From Branchiostoma floridae (lineage: Eukaryota > Chordata > Leptocardii > Amphioxiformes > Branchiostomatidae): a stretch of 64,000 bases of DNA. The DNA is taken from NCBI RefSeq assembly GCF_000003815.2, contig NC_049987.1, positions 717,473-781,472 on the forward strand. The letters run 5' to 3'. The notes under the pieces were generated by a model, which did not search any database, was not told the DNA's origin, and was given only the letters and a program-made list of their open reading frames with translations. The position numbers and the translations under genes are program-made. How positions within the stretch are numbered: the first letter of the stretch is position 1; each line of letters begins with the position of its first letter. Shown piece after piece: positions 37,001 to 49,000 of this stretch.

Positions 37001-40000
37001 CACCACCAAAATTTCACAGAATTTGGTTGTGGTTGTTTATTGTTGTCTAATATATTCTTCTAACAATCCAAAAATATGTAATATTCTTTTATTGATAAAA
37101 TTCAAGCGGGAAAAAATAAAGCAACCTTTTTTTTGGAGGGGTGGGTGAGGGGGGTTCACAAAGAACGACGTAAAAACAGTTAAATTATCATTTGAATTTT
37201 TAGTCATTAAGCCCGACGTTTGAATCTGTTTGCATTAGCGGAAAACGGCCATGACTATCCATATCTTTAGTAATTAACTATACTCATTTACAAGACAAAT
37301 GATGCGAACAATTGCAAATATCTTCTCAAGTGTTCTCTTTCTCAATTACAAATGTCACATGTTGCAATTGTCCTATAATTGAACTGAGTGTGTTTAGACG
37401 ATTTCCTAATTAATTATGCAAGTTAGATTCCAATTTACATAGTAAATATGTACTTATATGATACATCACTTAACCTAAGCTATATTCTTTCAAAAAATCA
37501 TGACAATCCGACAATTTTTCAAACTCATACCACTTACTCTCGACATGCATGTCCGGAAATAGACTTATTAAACCCGGAAGTTCCACTGCAGTACCTTAAC
37601 AGGCCCCTTAGGGGGCCCAAAATCCAATCGTTTCGAGGACCGAATATCAATACAATCCATCAAGGCGTTTTCGAGTTATGCTGGTCTTCTACACCCCCCA
37701 CCCCCCACACACACATAGAAACGCTACACAAAATATAACCTTCTTGGTGAAGGTAATAATGAGCCTGTTATAAAAGCGTGGCATTATTTTTTTTACCACC
37801 CTCTTAATTGATACCACAGGGATTCTGGAGCTAAAGATTGATTAACAAGCTGATCTGCATTCATTTGATCCCAGCGATTGTTAGTTAGCCGATAGATTGT
37901 GTTGACTTTTAAAGTTGTTTTTGCAGTTAATCTGACTGACGTCTATAAGTTCAAATTTTTTCTTGTGATCATTGTCGTTGTTGCCATAAAGAGCTGAAAG
38001 AAACAAGGAAGGGCAGATTATTTATATTTGAGCCATACCACAGGTATGGTAAAATACATCGTATTCGAAATGTTTTTTGATTTTTTTTCTCCTGTCAAAC
38101 TCTAAAGCGATTCTTATCTCCGTCCGGAGGCTATTATCAAGGGCTAGCCCTGGTAACATTACAATATACGTTATACAATAGTATACTGTATACAACAGTA
38201 TTAACGATACATGTAACTTTGACTACAGAGGTGATCCGTGTTTACAGTTTGATTATGCAGCCGAATAAATCAAATCAAATCAAATCTCCGTCATTCCAGG
38301 ACTGAATGACCTTAAATTTTGCACAATGGTAGAGTGGGCAATACCACTATGCATTTTTTTTTTAATTTTTTGTCTTTTTTTAATTTTTTTATTTCTGACT
38401 CTAAAATGATTATATTTAGGCTCTATGGTCATTTCAGACCAAACGGTATATTTTTGCCCCCTGTACACCGGCAATACATTGAAATGACCTGGAATTTAGT
38501 ATAGATAGGAATTGAGTATTTGGTTTAATGATTGAGTTAATTTTTTGGCATTAACAACTTTAAAACGATTAATTTCAGCACTTTTCTGATAGGGAATTGG
38601 TTTTCTTTCCGCTTCCCACCTTGACGTCAATCTTCCACACGTTCACCCAACAGAGCTCCACACCTGCAACGACGTCGGTTTCAGCAAGAGTTGCTTGACT
38701 TAACCCTCAAGCACCCGACCTTTTTTTGCGACTAAAATGACCGAGTGGGGTCCAAACGGACCCCAAAATGTTTTGTTCATAAAATCTCAGTACCATTTCT
38801 TATCGGCGATCATTGTATATACATTGCTTCGTCAATGTAAGAGGAAGATTCTGAGATGTTAAGGTGTTGCTAATTCCAACTCATTATTATAATTTATGCA
38901 AAAGTTCAGAAGGTCCACGTTTTGCACTAAACCTATTCCGACCAGATAGGGTAATTTTGAGGCCCTCAGCAACATTTATTTCGCATAACTCATGAACGGC
39001 TAAAGCTAAAGCTACGAAACTTGGTAATTTGTCATAAAATATTGTTTGCAAAAGTTTTTGGTCAATAAAGTAAGTTTATCATTTTTGGGGGTTGCCATGG
39101 CAACCATATTCTAACAGGCATATTTTTGCCAAAATTTGACAATTTCAATTTAAACAAGGTTTTTTTGGTAAACTACACCTGTTTTCTGACAACAATTAAA
39201 TTCTATGAAATTCAATGTAATTTTCATGACTTAAAATTTATAATTTATGCTAATTTCATGACGTCATTGGTCAAAATCCAAGATGGCCGCCCTGATTAGG
39301 CAAATGACGTCATAATGTCGTCACATTACATGTTGATGATACAGAATTTTTTGTGATGATTTAAGTTTACATTCTTAGTATTGTCTAAAAGTTTGGTAGT
39401 CATACTGTAAGTGGTTAAGGAGTTAGCCTCCAAAGTTTGTTTCAAAAACTGCACATTTTTGCTGGGGTCCGTTTGGACCCCAGAGGGACTGAACACGAAC
39501 TTTCTTTATAATTTCCACATTATTGTACCAATCTTTGCGAAAACTTAGGAGAAGGTATAAGACATATTGACTGACAAAGTCACGGAAGGATTTTTTCTTC
39601 AGATCAAAAATGTTCAAATGGCACTTCAAAATGTACGCCTGGGGTCCAAATGGACCCCACTCGGGTGTTTGAGGGTTAATTAATGAGCCATCCAATCAAC
39701 CAAGGGGAGGGCGAAGGCTAACTGATATTCAAGAGCGGAGGCTTTCAATCCCGTATATACAGAGACACATGCATATAATAACCATACAGCGGCCGATTGT
39801 CACACTGCCCCAGGTTTAAATTTGAGTTTCCCTCTATTTTTTGTTCACGACAGGGTAATTTGGGCGGTAGAGGAAGGTACCCGAGCCCTGAACATTAGAG
39901 TCAGATCTTTGTCGCGGCGTGCATGCGATTAATCCAAACATTTTAAAGTAAAAAGTAACAATTTGAAAGTAATTTCTAGTACTCAATTGGCAATATACTC

Positions 40001-43000
40001 TCTGTCCACTGTTTGTACTATGAAATTCAAGTGATAAAAGTAACGCGCACTTTCTGACGTCATAGCATCTTATATCAAGACAACAATAAAACATGAAGTG
40101 TCCGGGCCGACGTCGATGAATTTACCATCATTCCGCATTACAGTACAATCATTTTTGGTAGATTTGAATTTGGTAGGTTTAGTTGAGACAATTGAGAAAA
40201 TGTTATTCGGTGGAAATCACGAGAATAATCGGCCAGTTGCGTTTAGTTTTGATACATAAGTTTACAGTGGTGAGAATGATTATTTCTCATCAATATTTCT
40301 CTTCATTTTTATTTGAACTGTAAGTCTTGGATTACCTGTGCAATGTTTATGTGAAAAAAGGTCAGTGGGTACTAAAATTATCTGTAACTTATTGCTCCTA
40401 GTCACTAGATCTGTATTTTCAAAATAGTGGCCACCTGTCTATAGTGGCCACATTTCTCTCACTGGACTGGAAAGAAAAATGCTGTATTTTTTCCGGAGCA
40501 AATGTAGGTGCATCTAGTGTTGTTTTTTGTTTGACATAGACTTTGTGCATTCAAATTGTAAGTTAGTTTAAACTGCCAGAGTTTGAGCCCAATAAAACAC
40601 TCTCAGTGCCAGGGAATCACCAATGACCCCCGAAAGAAACCTTCAAACACGAAACTCCTATCCACCGGGTCTCGCACGCTTCAAGAAGAATATTGTAACA
40701 GTAACACAAGATTACTCCTTGGGATTTCTGCGCAGTCTGAGGCGGATGACACTACCAGTTGAACCTCTGCTGAAGTCACGCCTTCGCTGCCTTGGGGTCC
40801 TGAAGACGCGAGGCAGGTACAGAGGAAATAGAGCTGGTAGGAATTTTCAGAGACCCATAAATACTGTTGTTGGAAATAGGCCTGTAAACCCGTCATTTGA
40901 CTTCATATGCAAATCCCGATGTAGTGGTATTCAATCCCACCGTGATGTCATCAACATCGATATCAGTGCTCGTAAACAGCACCTGCGTCCCATTTCGTGT
41001 GATCATGTCAAGACTTCGCAACCTCGAAGTATGCCAGGCATTTTGTTGACAAACACTCGCTCGCTGGTGAATAAAATGGACGAGTTCAGCTTGGTCCTCA
41101 ACTCCAGTGAAGCTCATATTGCCGTTGTCACTGAAACATGGTTTTCCGAAGATCTGCCGACAGAAGCCACGTCTATCGAGGGATACAACGTGTTCCCTAG
41201 GGACCGTCCTAACAAGAAAGGCGGAGGGGTGGCCGTTTATGTACTTTGAAGGAGAACAACAAACACTTGTGCAGTAGGGGACTGAAAGCTTTGTTTGGGA
41301 TAAATCAATCTCTAGACAAAACCGATGCGCCTTTGTCTGTCAGAAACAAACTTTTTGATACCTGCGTTAAGACCATGATTCTTTATGGATCGGAAATCTG
41401 GGGTTCTGCTAAAAACTCCAATTTAATCCTGTCCTATCGAATCAATACATCTAAAATTCTGTAAGCAAACTCTACACGTGCCAAGATCTACAAGTGGCCT
41501 CGCCGCTAGAGCCGAGTTAGGGAGGTTCCCCATTAATCTGGAAGCGTCCCTAAATGCCATTAAACACTTAATTAGACTTCGCCAGAAAGTACCAGCAGAC
41601 AGTTTTCAGTCAGACGCTCTCTCCTGCCAGATAGATTTAGACAATGCTGGAGCCAAGTGTTGGGCTTCAGGAGTTCGCCAGTCACTGGAGGAATGCGGTT
41701 ATGGTTATGTATGACATTGTCCTCTACAGCATAATACAAATTCGTCTCAAATTATCAATTCAATCAATCAGCGTCTGAACGACATTTACTTTCTAAGAGA
41801 GATACGCAATGACAACAAAGGTGGATCCGCTAAAAACGAACTGAGGTCCTACAGACTGTTCAAGTCAACCTATAATGTAGAACAATACCTGGATATTGAC
41901 AATATTCGGCACAGGACGGCCGCCACAAAACTACGAATCAGTTGCCATAAATTACACATTGAAACCGGAAGACATAACCGCACTCCTCTAGAACAACGAA
42001 TATGTAGATACTGCAATCTAGATAAGTTAGAAGACGAACATCCACTGGGGGAAAGGGTATCGGATGTAGCCATATCCGAGCAGGGATATTTGCGTATTTG
42101 TAACAAATGCTAGCGAATGCAAACGGATTCGAGTTGGATCCTCAAACATATCCCAAAATGGGATTTTTCACGGATGCGAAGTCGTTTTTTTAGGGATTTC
42201 TTTGAATACCTGGAATGATCGGATCGCAAAGAATCCCCAAACGGTATTTCCCTCGGATGCGAAGTCGTTTTTCAAAGGATTTCTTCGAATACCTGGAATG
42301 AACGGGTCCCAAAACGGCCTTTGCCGTGGATGCGAAGTCGTTTTTATCACAGGATTTTCCTCGTATATTTGGCATGGTCGGATCCTAAAAAATCCCACTG
42401 CGGCATTTGCCGCGGATGCGAAGTCGTTTTTTAGGGATTTCTTCGTATGATCAGATCATCAAGAATCCAAAACGGGATTTTCTGCAGATACAAAGTCACT
42501 TTAATGAATTTTCCACACATTTGACAAATCACAATATCATGTGTGCCCAATTACGTTCTTATAAAAGGCTAACACGATTTGAAATGGAAAAGAATGCACA
42601 GAATAATCTTATTCTAAAGTACCAGTCCTGAGAAGAACTAAACGACGTAATGTCATCGAGGCCGAATCCTGTCTGCCACATGATATGTATACAGATACAA
42701 TATTGCAACAAGAATGGGTTATACCAGGTATGTACAGAGAGTCCCTGTTATCTAGTTATGTTAAGGGAAAGTTGAATCCTTAACCGCCAATATCACATGA
42801 CTTCTTATACTTCCAAATAGAATATAGGATCAAACGTGAACACAATTTGACTTTTATGTAAAGCTGACATGAGAGTCTGTGGCTAATCTTGCTTCTACGA
42901 ATATCTGTTTCTATTACAAATCAAAGTCTTCGCGATGTCCAACTCTAAGGAATTTCCACATCCGGCTACAGGATACAGATAGTGAATCCAGCTTGTAAAG

Positions 43001-46000
43001 TACAACTAACATGACTTATAGTATCAGTATGTCCAGCTTCTCGCAACAGCATAAAGTCTCCTTTCTACTAGTGACAGTGCTTCGCTTCTTTTCAGGCTAG
43101 TTACGCCCTGATCCCTCCCAGCTCAATTCCTTCTGTGCCCTTCCTGTAGTCCAGTGTTCTCCCAGCTGTTGACACGGCCAGAGAATGTCGACCCGCCTTC
43201 TGAAAAAGAGAAAGAATAATCCCATCAAATTTTGAGATAGCTAAAGCATCCATGTTTGATGGATGCGTCCGTCAAAGTAATCAGGATGTATATGAAAAGA
43301 AATGGTGATTGGCTTGTTATATAACAGGAACAAATGCATCTGATTGTGGTATCGCATTATCATCGTTACATTCCGCATTATCATGCCAAAAAGTCCCCCG
43401 GGAGGGCGCGCCAGAAACAGTCTAGCGTTGCATAATTAGTGACAAGGTGTGATCTGCTTCCCCGGCCGGACTTTGCATTGTGTACGAGACGTCGCATATA
43501 AACAAACACGTTAACACCGTTGGAACAGAATGTTCCTATGCGAATAAATACCAGGCTTGAGACAAACATATGTGTATACAAGTACTGTTTTGATGATGAT
43601 TCAAATTTTTCCCAAATAAGTCAACAGTTACTCAGCAAGTATCATGCTTGTGACTTGTGTTTTGTAAGGCTCCGTTATGTCGTTTTCTGATGAGTTTCTG
43701 TTCAGCCCAAGCATACCAAAAGCGCTACTATTAAACTACTAGCCAACAAGGAATGTAGTCACAAAGACGAATTCAAAGCGGGTATTGTTTGGAAACAATC
43801 ATTGTATAAAACATACCTCGCCGTGAGATCCGCAGGACAGCGATGTAAAATGGCCCCAGACGCCGAAATACAAAAACAGGGCTGGCTGTTTCAGTCCCTC
43901 GCCGTCCCGTCCGTCGACTGCCACTTGAGTTTGGTCACCGCCTCAACATCACCATACTACAGAAGCTCACACACGTGTGTACAAATCCATATCCCGAGTT
44001 CAACGTTTCAAAACTCAAAGTTTGAGGTACAAAAAGATTGCGGTCCTCACGGACAACGCTGACTATCTCCGCTTTATTTTTAAACTGACTGATGTGCAGT
44101 CTGATTGGTCAGAGAGACAACGATTGGATTACCCACAATACACCGCCCCAATGTACGGATGCAAAAAAAAATACAGAGTCGCATATTTAAGATATCCCAA
44201 GGTTACCAACAATGCACTGCTCCAATGGAATCCCCTCCACTGGAGCAATCCACTGGAGCAGTGCATTGTTGGTAATCTTGCCACGAATGCAGAAAAAAAC
44301 CATTTCGCATCCTTACGAATCCGAGTATTCTGGTATCTAGCGTAACGTGGATTGTCTCACTTGTATTGACGTTACAAACTGTGGTATCCGAGGTACAAAA
44401 AGGGGGAAAGATATGGCCAATCTAAGAAATGAAATATATGCTCAAAAACAAGAGTGCTAGCCACGCATACATAAAAAGTAAGTATTCTTACGGAAGCTGT
44501 GTTAGCATCCGCCACGAAGTAAGTAAGCAAACGAATTCCGTGTTTGCATCCACCGCGAGTTTCGGATACCAACGAATGCGTTACGGATGTGTATGGGATC
44601 GGGGATTTTTGGTAATCTTTGGTATCCGTCAGCATCCGTCAGGATGTTGCAAATTCGTATCCTTGGTATTCGTCTGCATCTGAAGACTTTTCGCTGATAA
44701 ACAAGAATCCTGACCACGTATGCTTTTGTTTACATTAAAAGTAAGTATCCATACGAATACAATGTTTGAATCAGTTAGAGGCTTACAGATACTAACGAAT
44801 CCGTGATTATAAGTAAGTATCCATACGAATGCAGTGATAGCATCCGTCACTGAGTATACGGGTTCTGTGTTTGTATCCACCGATGAGAGTTACGGATACC
44901 TACGAATGCGTTGCGGATGCAAGTGGGATCCGTCATTTTTTGGGATCCGTGATGGTTTTTGGGATCCGTCAGCATTTGTCAGCATACGTCAGCATCCGTC
45001 AGGTGTTGCAAATTGGAATCCGTCAGCATCCGTCTACATATTCGGTCTTTTCGTCTAGTGATCATTTTGTAGTAGAATGTAGTTTGTACAAGAAAGAGAG
45101 GGCTGAACTCTACAAACTAATAGAACCCATGTTCCCCCACTTCATACATCTAAGTAATATAGACAAATTTATATTCCTTATGAATCTAGACAAACCTTTA
45201 CTTATAAAGCATACTTACATTTTCAGTATCACAAAGAAACGAAAATAAGCCGAATGTACGCAGTAGAATACGATTCTTGAGTAGTGTAGATTCATTGTAT
45301 CATGTTGTATCGTTTGTTGTGACCTGTACTGAACCCAGTGGGTATGTATGTACAATAAAGGTCTTCATTCATTCATTCATTATAACGGCGAAGCCTCTCA
45401 ACCCTGTTCCGGCGCGCTTGGAGTGTTTATGGATTCAACTGCGACCGCATTGGCTTCCTCGATCCGTGTCGTCCATCGCACTCTGTGCCATTTACCACCC
45501 TCCAAACTCCACTCGTGACGACGCTCTTCTGGATTTCCTGTCGGATTCCATTGACGACGTCCGCAGACAGTACCCAGGCGTCGTTGTTGTTGTCATTGGC
45601 GACATTAATCGTCTGGATGTAAGTGCCATCTGCTCTGAACACTCCTTGAAGCCCGTAGTAACTGTTCCTACTCGAGAAAATGCCATCCTAGACCAAGTCC
45701 TCGCCAGCGATGCCCTTGCACAATGCTACCAACCGCCAACAGCGGACCCTTCCGTTGACGCCAGTGATCACAACGTCGTGATCTGGCCCAGTAAGTCACG
45801 TTATTCTATGCAGAACAAGATTGTCAAGAAGATCGTCAGGCCCTTACGACAGTCGGACTTACGGTCGTTTGGAGGGTGGATCACTGAGCACCACTGGGGA
45901 GAGGTTTATAGCGCGGTCAGTGCAACGGACAAGTGTTTAGCCTTCTATTCCACACTGTGCAGTGCGATGGAGAAATACTTTCCACCGAAAGTTGTCCGCC

Positions 46001-49000
46001 TACATGAAAGAGAAAAGCCGTGGATGACACCAGGACTGAAAGCCCTGATCCTGCTCCGCCAAAAAGCCTTCAAGGAACGTTACCTTCCAGAACTGAAACG
46101 TCTTCGCAAAAAGATCATCCACACTATCCAGCTGCTGAAGACCTTCTACCAGCAAAATATTAAAGGTCTCAAAAAAGCCGACCCAAAGAAGTGATATCAA
46201 GCTATTAAAGACATGTGTAACATGGGCAAAGGTCAGTTGAACATTGACATCCCAGGTGTCTCCCCGTAATCAGCTGTAGACGTGGCAAACGCCATCAACA
46301 CTCACCTCGCTGCGGCGTCACAGAAGCACGCGCCACTTCGAATTGAGGACCTGCCAGCGTATCTTCCTTCACCTGCCCCACCTCCGACAGTCTCAGTCTG
46401 GGACATGTGGAACAGACTAAGGAATGTTAAGATTGGCAAAGCTACTGGCCCTGACGGCATCTCGCCAAGGATTATTAGGGAATTCTCCTTTGAACTGTCC
46501 CAGCCTTTATGTGACATATTGAACACCTCCCTGTGTCAAGGTGAAGTACCGGATATGTTCAAGGACGCTGATGTTGTACCCATTCCAAAGGAGATGCCAC
46601 CGCGACTAGAGAAGTTAAGACCCATCTCTCTAACACCTATCTTTGCCAAAGTGTGTGAAGGAATCGTTCGTGACTGGTGCATGCAGGATATCCCTCCTAA
46701 CTTGGACCCTCGACTGTTCGGTTCTCTCCATGGTTGCTCAACAGTACATTACCTGACGCGTCTTGTACACAACATCCTTGAGGCATCAGACAAACCAGGC
46801 TACGTGACAACACTTGTTCTCACGGACTTTTCCCGAGCATTTGATTATGTTCACCACCATACCGCCATTTGCAAGCTACTTGACCTTGGTGTCCGCCCGT
46901 CCATCGTACCCTGGGTGAGCAGTTTCCTGTCAGGTCGGCGCCAGCGTGTGAGGTATCAGGGCACAGTCTCGGACTGGCAAACTTTGACGTGTGGTGTGCC
47001 TCAGGGAACGAAGTTAGGACCACTACTTTTATTAGCCCTGGTTAATGACGCCCTCCCAAGTCACGAAACGTCTTCAGATGGTTTTAAGTATGTCGATTAC
47101 ATGTCTGTTTCCGAATCACGACATGTGTCTGCAACACCAAGGATTCAGGACGACATCAATGGCCCGGCACGTTGGACTGATACCAACTTCATGGCCCTGA
47201 ACCCGTCTAAGTGCATGGTGATGGTGTTTTGCTTCATGAGAAATCCTCCATCACCGCCAGCAATCACTGTTGGGCCAACCCAACTACAGGTTGTCCAGGC
47301 AGCACGTATCCTGGGACTTATCCTCCAGAACAACCTCAAATGGACTCAACATGGACTTGGCCCAGGGGGACGCTTCTGTTAATGATCTGTATAATGCTTT
47401 TTCATTCAAATTATCTCAATGTGTCGACAAATATGTTCCCTCCAAAATGGTAGGTGCCAAACGCCATTTACCATATGTTACCCCTGATCTCAAACGGTTA
47501 ATGAGGAAGAGGGACAGATACTATAGAAAGACCTTAGGACAAACTTCACATGAGAGAAAAGACAAGTTGAACCAGTACAAAAAAGAAATCAAGAAAAAGC
47601 TAAAGGAATGCTACTGGCAGTACATTGAATCTATTATAACTGACATACCCGTACCAGGAGATACTAGTGATAACACCAATAACCCCCCTGCAAAGCAAGG
47701 CACCAAGAAGTTCTGGAGTTTTCTTAAATCCATTAAGTCAGAAAGGTCTGGTGTTTCCCATCTTAGGAACAATGGCACCTTGGTGTCAGACAGTAAGACT
47801 AAAGCTGACCTGCTCAATCAACAGTTCCAATCTGTTTTCACCAATGAGCCCTCAGATGACCCCCTTCCAGACTTAGGACATAGTCCTCATGTCTCTATGG
47901 AGGACATCCAAATAGAGGTGAGTGGTGTTGACAAACTGTTGGGGAATTTAAACATCCATAAAGCCTCTGGGCCAGATCAAGTTCATGCCCATGTCCTGAA
48001 GGAACTCAGCCCAGTCCTCAGTCCCATCCTTCAGATCATATTCCAGAGAAGCCTAGACACCGGCATTGTGCCCGAGGCTTGGAAAGAGGCTAACATAGCC
48101 CCTGTGTACAAGAAAGGTGACCGCTCCAAACCAGAAAACTACCGCCCAATCTCACTTACATCCATCTGTTCTAAGTTAATGGAACACATCATTGCTAGCA
48201 CCATGATGACACACTTTCAGGCTAACAACATTTTGTATGACCTTCAGCACGGTTTCAGCCATGGTAAGTCATGTGAGACCCAATTGCTCTCACTAACTGA
48301 TGACTTGGCCGTCAACAGGAACAACGGAATCCAGACAGACCTCGTTTTTATGGACTTTGCTAAAGCGTTTGATAAAGTCCCACACCGTAGACTGCTACAC
48401 AAACTACAGTACTACGGTGTCAGAGGGAACACCCTTGTCTGGATACAGAATTTCCTGCTGGGCCGGTCCCAAACGGTTGTGCTTGATGGAGAGCGTTCGG
48501 ACCCTATGCCAGTGACCTCGGGCGTTCCCCAGGGCACTGTGCTGGGGCCCATCCTCTTCCTAGCATACATTAATGATCTCCCAGAACACGCTGTAAATGC
48601 AAAGGTGAGGCTTTTCGCCGATGATTGCATTCTGCAGATGCCCATCCATGACGGCTCTGATTGCAATAAGCTACAAGAAGACATAGATAACATCTGTCTC
48701 TGGGAACACAGGTGGCTGATGGAGTTTAACCCATCTAAGTGTGAAGTAATGACCATAACATCGTCAAAAACACCTATCACCCACACATACACCCTTCACA
48801 GCCATCCACTAAACAAGGTAAGTACCACCAAATACCTTGGGGTCACTATCTCCTCCAACCTTACATGGGGCAGCCACGTCGACGCCATAACATCGAAGGC
48901 CAACAAAACACTGGGCATGCTCAGACGCTGCCTGCGGGTTGCCAGCACTGCGGCAAAGGAGAGGGCCTACAAGGCCCTGGTAAGACCCCACCTGGAGTTT

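Larger units (their letters stand above)
42043..45060. mobile_element. Non-autonomous CACTA/EnSpm-type element (3.0 kb)
   Basis: The left end CACTGGGGGAAAGGG and the complement of the right end, CACTAGACGAAAAGACC, align as inverted termini. ATC at 42,040-42,042 and 45,061-45,063 is a 3-bp target duplication, and removing the element restores the LINE C reading frame (DEH-HFVVE). Subterminal zones are full of short repeats: GGATGCGAAGTCG units at the left, and GCATCCGTCAG units at the right (44,600-45,040). CACTA termini, 3-bp duplication and subterminal repeats are together diagnostic of CACTA elements. No transposase seen. Confidence 0.78.
41245..45376 (+). mobile_element. LINE C fragment inserted in LINE A
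   Basis: Two pieces, 41,245-42,042 and 45,061-45,376. They read GLKALFGINQSLDKTDAPLS, KLRISCHKLHIETGRHNRTP, CRYCNLDKLEDEH then, after the CACTA insertion, HFVVECSLYKKERAELYKLI and a tail of tandem ATTC. This is the C-terminal end of a LINE ORF2 with the usual CxxC zinc-knuckle region. Frameshifted in places. The left junction shows no clear target duplication. Confidence 0.82.

Noticed and set aside
38280-38504. Overlapping short ORFs on both strands
   Set aside because: Low-complexity Phe/Lys-rich translations of poly-T/poly-A tracts with no domain.
42043-45060. CRISPR-like array from the evenly spaced GGATGCGAAGTCG repeats
   Set aside because: Eukaryotic context, spacers that are themselves repeated, and position in CACTA subterminal zones.
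47270-47350. Start of the 719-codon ORF as the LINE B start
   Set aside because: The first 27 codons are out-of-frame LINE A sequence; LINE B begins at the AACATG duplication.
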